Below are positions 32,601 through 34,482 of a stretch of 34,482 bases of DNA, in pieces. A program made the translations under genes and the position numbers. Each line of letters opens with the position of its first letter. Position 1 is the first letter of the stretch. The notes under the pieces are model-generated. The model was not told where the DNA came from. It saw only the letters and a list, made by a program, of their open reading frames with translations, and searched no databases. This DNA comes from Actinomycetota bacterium (lineage in GTDB: Bacteria > Actinomycetota > Actinomycetes > Nanopelagicales > Nanopelagicaceae), in the NCBI GenBank assembly GCA_002737595.1, contig NSHZ01000005.1, positions 1 through 34,482 of the forward strand, written 5' to 3'.

Positions 32601-34069
32601 AACGCATAATCTATATCCCCTTTGATCATCTTCATCGTAATTACGGCGTGCTCAAGGACGCCGATTGCACCCAGGACGTCATTGCCCTTGTTGAAAGCGC
32701 TCGTATGACAACTGGGCGCAATTGGCACAAGGAGCGGCTATTTTTCTTAATCTCCAGCGCTCGACACTTTGCTCAAGCACTTAAAGAAGAAGGTTTCACG
32801 GTCGAATACGTCAAGGCTCCCACCACAATCGATGGACTAAAAATTATTGCAAAAAAACACCAACGACTCTCCATCACCTGCGCTGAGCCATCGTCATTTA
32901 ACCAATACCAAGCCCTCCAAGATCACGGGTTGAGTTTTATAGAAAATGACTTCTTTCTCACGCCACGGACATTATTTAGCCAATGGGCCAGTGAACAAAA
33001 GACATACTTGATGGAAAATTTTTATCGAAAGCAACGCACGCGCCTAAACATCTTGATGCAAGGCAAAGATCCAGTGGGTGGATCCTGGAACTATGATAAA
33101 GAAAACAGGTTGCCCCCACCCAAAAAATATGAAGGACCCAAATACCTAGAACACAAGCGCGATGAGATAGATAAAGCAGTAGCACAAGAGCTTGACCACA
33201 CTCCCACAACCACCTGGGCCACTACCCGTGAAGGCGCACTTGCTCAGTTAAAGAACTTCATCGAAAACCACCTTGCCGACTTTGGACCGCTCGAAGATGC
33301 CATGACAACGGATAATTGGGCTCTGCATCACTCGCTGCTCTCTCCGTACCTTAACAATGGCCTGCTACACCCATCAGAGGTGATCCACGCTGCTATGAAG
33401 GCCTTTTATTCGGGAGTAATTCCAATTGAATCAGCCGAGGGCTTTATCCGCCAGGTTATTGGCTGGCGTGAATACGTCAACGGCATGTATTGGTTTCTCG
33501 GCCCTGAGTACCGCAATAACAATCAACTCAAGGCCACGACGCCACTCCTGCCGCTCTTTACAAACCCCAAAAAAACGCAAATGAACTGCATGAAGCAAAC
33601 GATCACCGATATTAACAACCGAGCGTGGGTGCACCACATCCCCCGATTAATGTTGCTTTCAAACCTAGCTCTGATAACCGGCACCAACCCACAGGAGTTT
33701 CTGGATTGGATGCGCGAAGTATTTATTGATGCCAGTGAATGGGTCATGGTCCCAAATGTCATTGGTATGGGCGTTCATGCTGATGGTGGTGCGATGATGA
33801 CCAAGCCGTATGCCGCAGGTGGCGCCTACATCTCGCGAATGTCTAACTATTGCAAGCCATGCGTCTACAACCCGAAGCTGCGCACTGGCGAAGACGCATG
33901 CCCATTCACGACCCTCTACTGGGATTTTCTTGACCGTCACAAAGAGACATTTGCCAAGAACCACCGCATGAGTCAACAGGTCTTTGGTCTTAAGCGATTA
34001 AGTGATCTGCCTGAGTTGAAGGAGCGTGCTCAAGAGGTCTTAGAAGGTCTTAGTGAGGGCTTAATCTGA
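32597..34069 (+). CDS. Iron-sulfur photolyase/cryptochrome (PhrB / FeS-BCP family)
   Basis: This 490-residue flavoprotein is of the prokaryotic (6-4) photolyase group that carries a [4Fe-4S] cluster. The Rossmann-like antenna domain starts at the N-terminus ([10 protein letters not shown]). The FAD-binding helical domain has [10 protein letters not shown] and [14 protein letters not shown]. Cysteines 331, 419, 422 and 435 have the spacing 88, 3 and 13 known for the cluster ligands of Agrobacterium PhrB, which I take as strong support. Such enzymes bind FAD and 6,7-dimethyl-8-ribityllumazine, the product of RibH in this window. The role is light-driven repair of (6-4) photoproducts or blue-light sensing. 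The gene overlaps DUF2256 by four bases and converges with the cytochrome b5-like gene. Confidence 0.95.
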   Translation: MKRIIYIPFDHLHRNYGVLKDADCTQDVIALVESARMTTGRNWHKERLFFLISSARHFAQALKEEGFTVEYVKAPTTIDGLKIIAKKHQRLSITCAEPSSFNQYQALQDHGLSFIENDFFLTPRTLFSQWASEQKTYLMENFYRKQRTRLNILMQGKDPVGGSWNYDKENRLPPPKKYEGPKYLEHKRDEIDKAVAQELDHTPTTTWATTREGALAQLKNFIENHLADFGPLEDAMTTDNWALHHSLLSPYLNNGLLHPSEVIHAAMKAFYSGVIPIESAEGFIRQVIGWREYVNGMYWFLGPEYRNNNQLKATTPLLPLFTNPKKTQMNCMKQTITDINNRAWVHHIPRLMLLSNLALITGTNPQEFLDWMREVFIDASEWVMVPNVIGMGVHADGGAMMTKPYAAGGAYISRMSNYCKPCVYNPKLRTGEDACPFTTLYWDFLDRHKETFAKNHRMSQQVFGLKRLSDLPELKERAQEVLEGLSEGLI

Positions 34070-34084
34070 CTCGAGAGCTACATT

Positions 34085-34482
34085 TTACTTTTGTAGCGGG
34101 GCTAACTTATATGAATCTAATCTGACTGCAGGCTTAGCTTGATTTTGATGTTGTGTTTTAAAGGCAGAGGTTGCATCAGTGCCACACAAAGAAACAATGG
34201 CACCAGCACCACCGGGGTGAGAGTTAATCCACTTAGTTAAGTCATAGACATAGTCATCGACAACGGCCCAACAGGTCTTTATGTTGTCATTGACTTTGAC
34301 TTGAGCCATTGTGTATCCGACAGTAGTTGCTGTTGCAGAAGCACTAGCTGAAGGCTTGGCAGAGGCAGTTGCTGGAGCAACGGGCGCGGCAGAAGCACTA
34401 GCTGAAGGCTTGGCAGAGGCAGTTGCCGAGGCAACGGGCGCGGCAGAAGCACTGACCATTGGCGCAGCGCCACGTGTTACTT
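34085..34482 (-). CDS. Cytochrome b5-like heme-binding protein with Ala/Ser/Pro linker, N-terminus cut by window edge
   Basis: The C-terminal domain of about 75 residues has the cytochrome b5 signature: YDLTKWINSHPGG with the first heme His in HPGG, and the second His in FKTQHQN. Two cysteines (TCWAV and SLCGT) may form a disulfide. It is preceded by a low-complexity Ala/Ser/Pro/Lys/Thr linker made of 18-residue repeats. The frame has an ATG at 34459 but stays open to the right edge, and the linker would be a poor N-terminus. So the start, probably with a signal peptide, lies outside. Likely an exported or cell-surface electron carrier; the partner is unknown. Confidence 0.8.
   Translation of the reverse strand, partial: VTRGAAPMVSASAAPVASATASAKPSASASAAPVAPATASAKPSASASATATTVGYTMAQVKVNDNIKTCWAVVDDYVYDLTKWINSHPGGAGAIVSLCGTDATSAFKTQHQNQAKPAVRLDSYKLAPLQK
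34335..34442. repeat. Two 54-bp tandem repeats in the cytochrome b5 linker
   Basis: A 54-base unit starting GCAGAAGCACTAGCTGAAGG occurs at 34335-34388 and 34389-34442 with three base differences, and the beginning of a third copy follows at 34443. In frame it encodes 18-residue Ala/Ser/Pro/Lys-rich units. Copy number is expected to vary between strains. Confidence 0.9.

Noticed and set aside
34077..34097. GCTACA/TGTAGC hairpin between the photolyase and cytochrome b5 genes
   Set aside because: Six base pairs, eight-base AT-rich loop and no T-run; too weak to call a terminator.
1..34482. Mobile elements, CRISPR arrays, phage genes
   Set aside because: No transposase, integrase, regularly spaced repeats or inverted terminal repeats were found on either strand.

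Overview
The window looks like a chromosomal segment of a small-genome actinobacterium, most likely a freshwater planktonic lineage of the Nanopelagicales (acI) type. That placement is inferred from gene content. It rests on an MFS/thymidylate kinase fusion, an actinobacterial-type topoisomerase I with a Lys/Ala tail, a two-domain FO synthase (FbiC), many promoters placed for leaderless mRNAs, tight ATGA/TGATG gene overlaps, and gene order resembling the holB-topA-HAD-acs region of Mycobacterium and Streptomyces. No phage, insertion sequence, integrase or CRISPR array was seen.

Positions 1-3151, accessory: a patatin-like lipase cut by the left edge, a possible tiny gene coupled to it, a six-helix membrane protein, a secreted protein whose reading frame continues past three stop codons (a decayed surface-protein gene), tRNA-Thr(CGU), and a VOC/glyoxalase-like protein.

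Positions 3199-14976, core, all on the minus strand: a secreted tripeptidyl-aminopeptidase-like hydrolase, holB, MFS-tmk, topA, a class I methyltransferase, the membrane proton-pumping pyrophosphatase hppA, and two small membrane genes that look like leftovers of a Tad/Flp pilus locus.

Positions 15147-23846: a HAD/SerB-like phosphatase, a Fic-like protein with a degenerate active-site loop, acs followed directly by nhaA, then fbiC and a type II NADH dehydrogenase on the minus strand.

Positions 23964-28112: a riboflavin operon (ribD-ribE-ribBA-ribH) behind a clear FMN riboswitch with a terminator and a possible RBS-masking hairpin, then soluble pyrophosphatase.

Positions 28153-34482, accessory: an SDR oxidoreductase with a decayed DUF2256 gene behind it, a small membrane protein, a fasciclin lipoprotein, a Tat-exported PL6-type polysaccharide lyase in AT-rich DNA, small membrane proteins, an intact DUF2256 + iron-sulfur photolyase/cryptochrome (PhrB/FeS-BCP) pair, and an exported cytochrome b5-like protein with a tandem-repeat linker, cut by the right edge.

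Two themes link the genes. First, flavin and light chemistry: the rib operon makes the precursor used by FbiC, and RibH makes the lumazine known as antenna of PhrB-type photolyases. Second, pyrophosphate and ion energetics: Acs and biosynthesis release PPi, HppA turns PPi into a proton gradient, Ppa removes soluble PPi, and NhaA uses the proton gradient.
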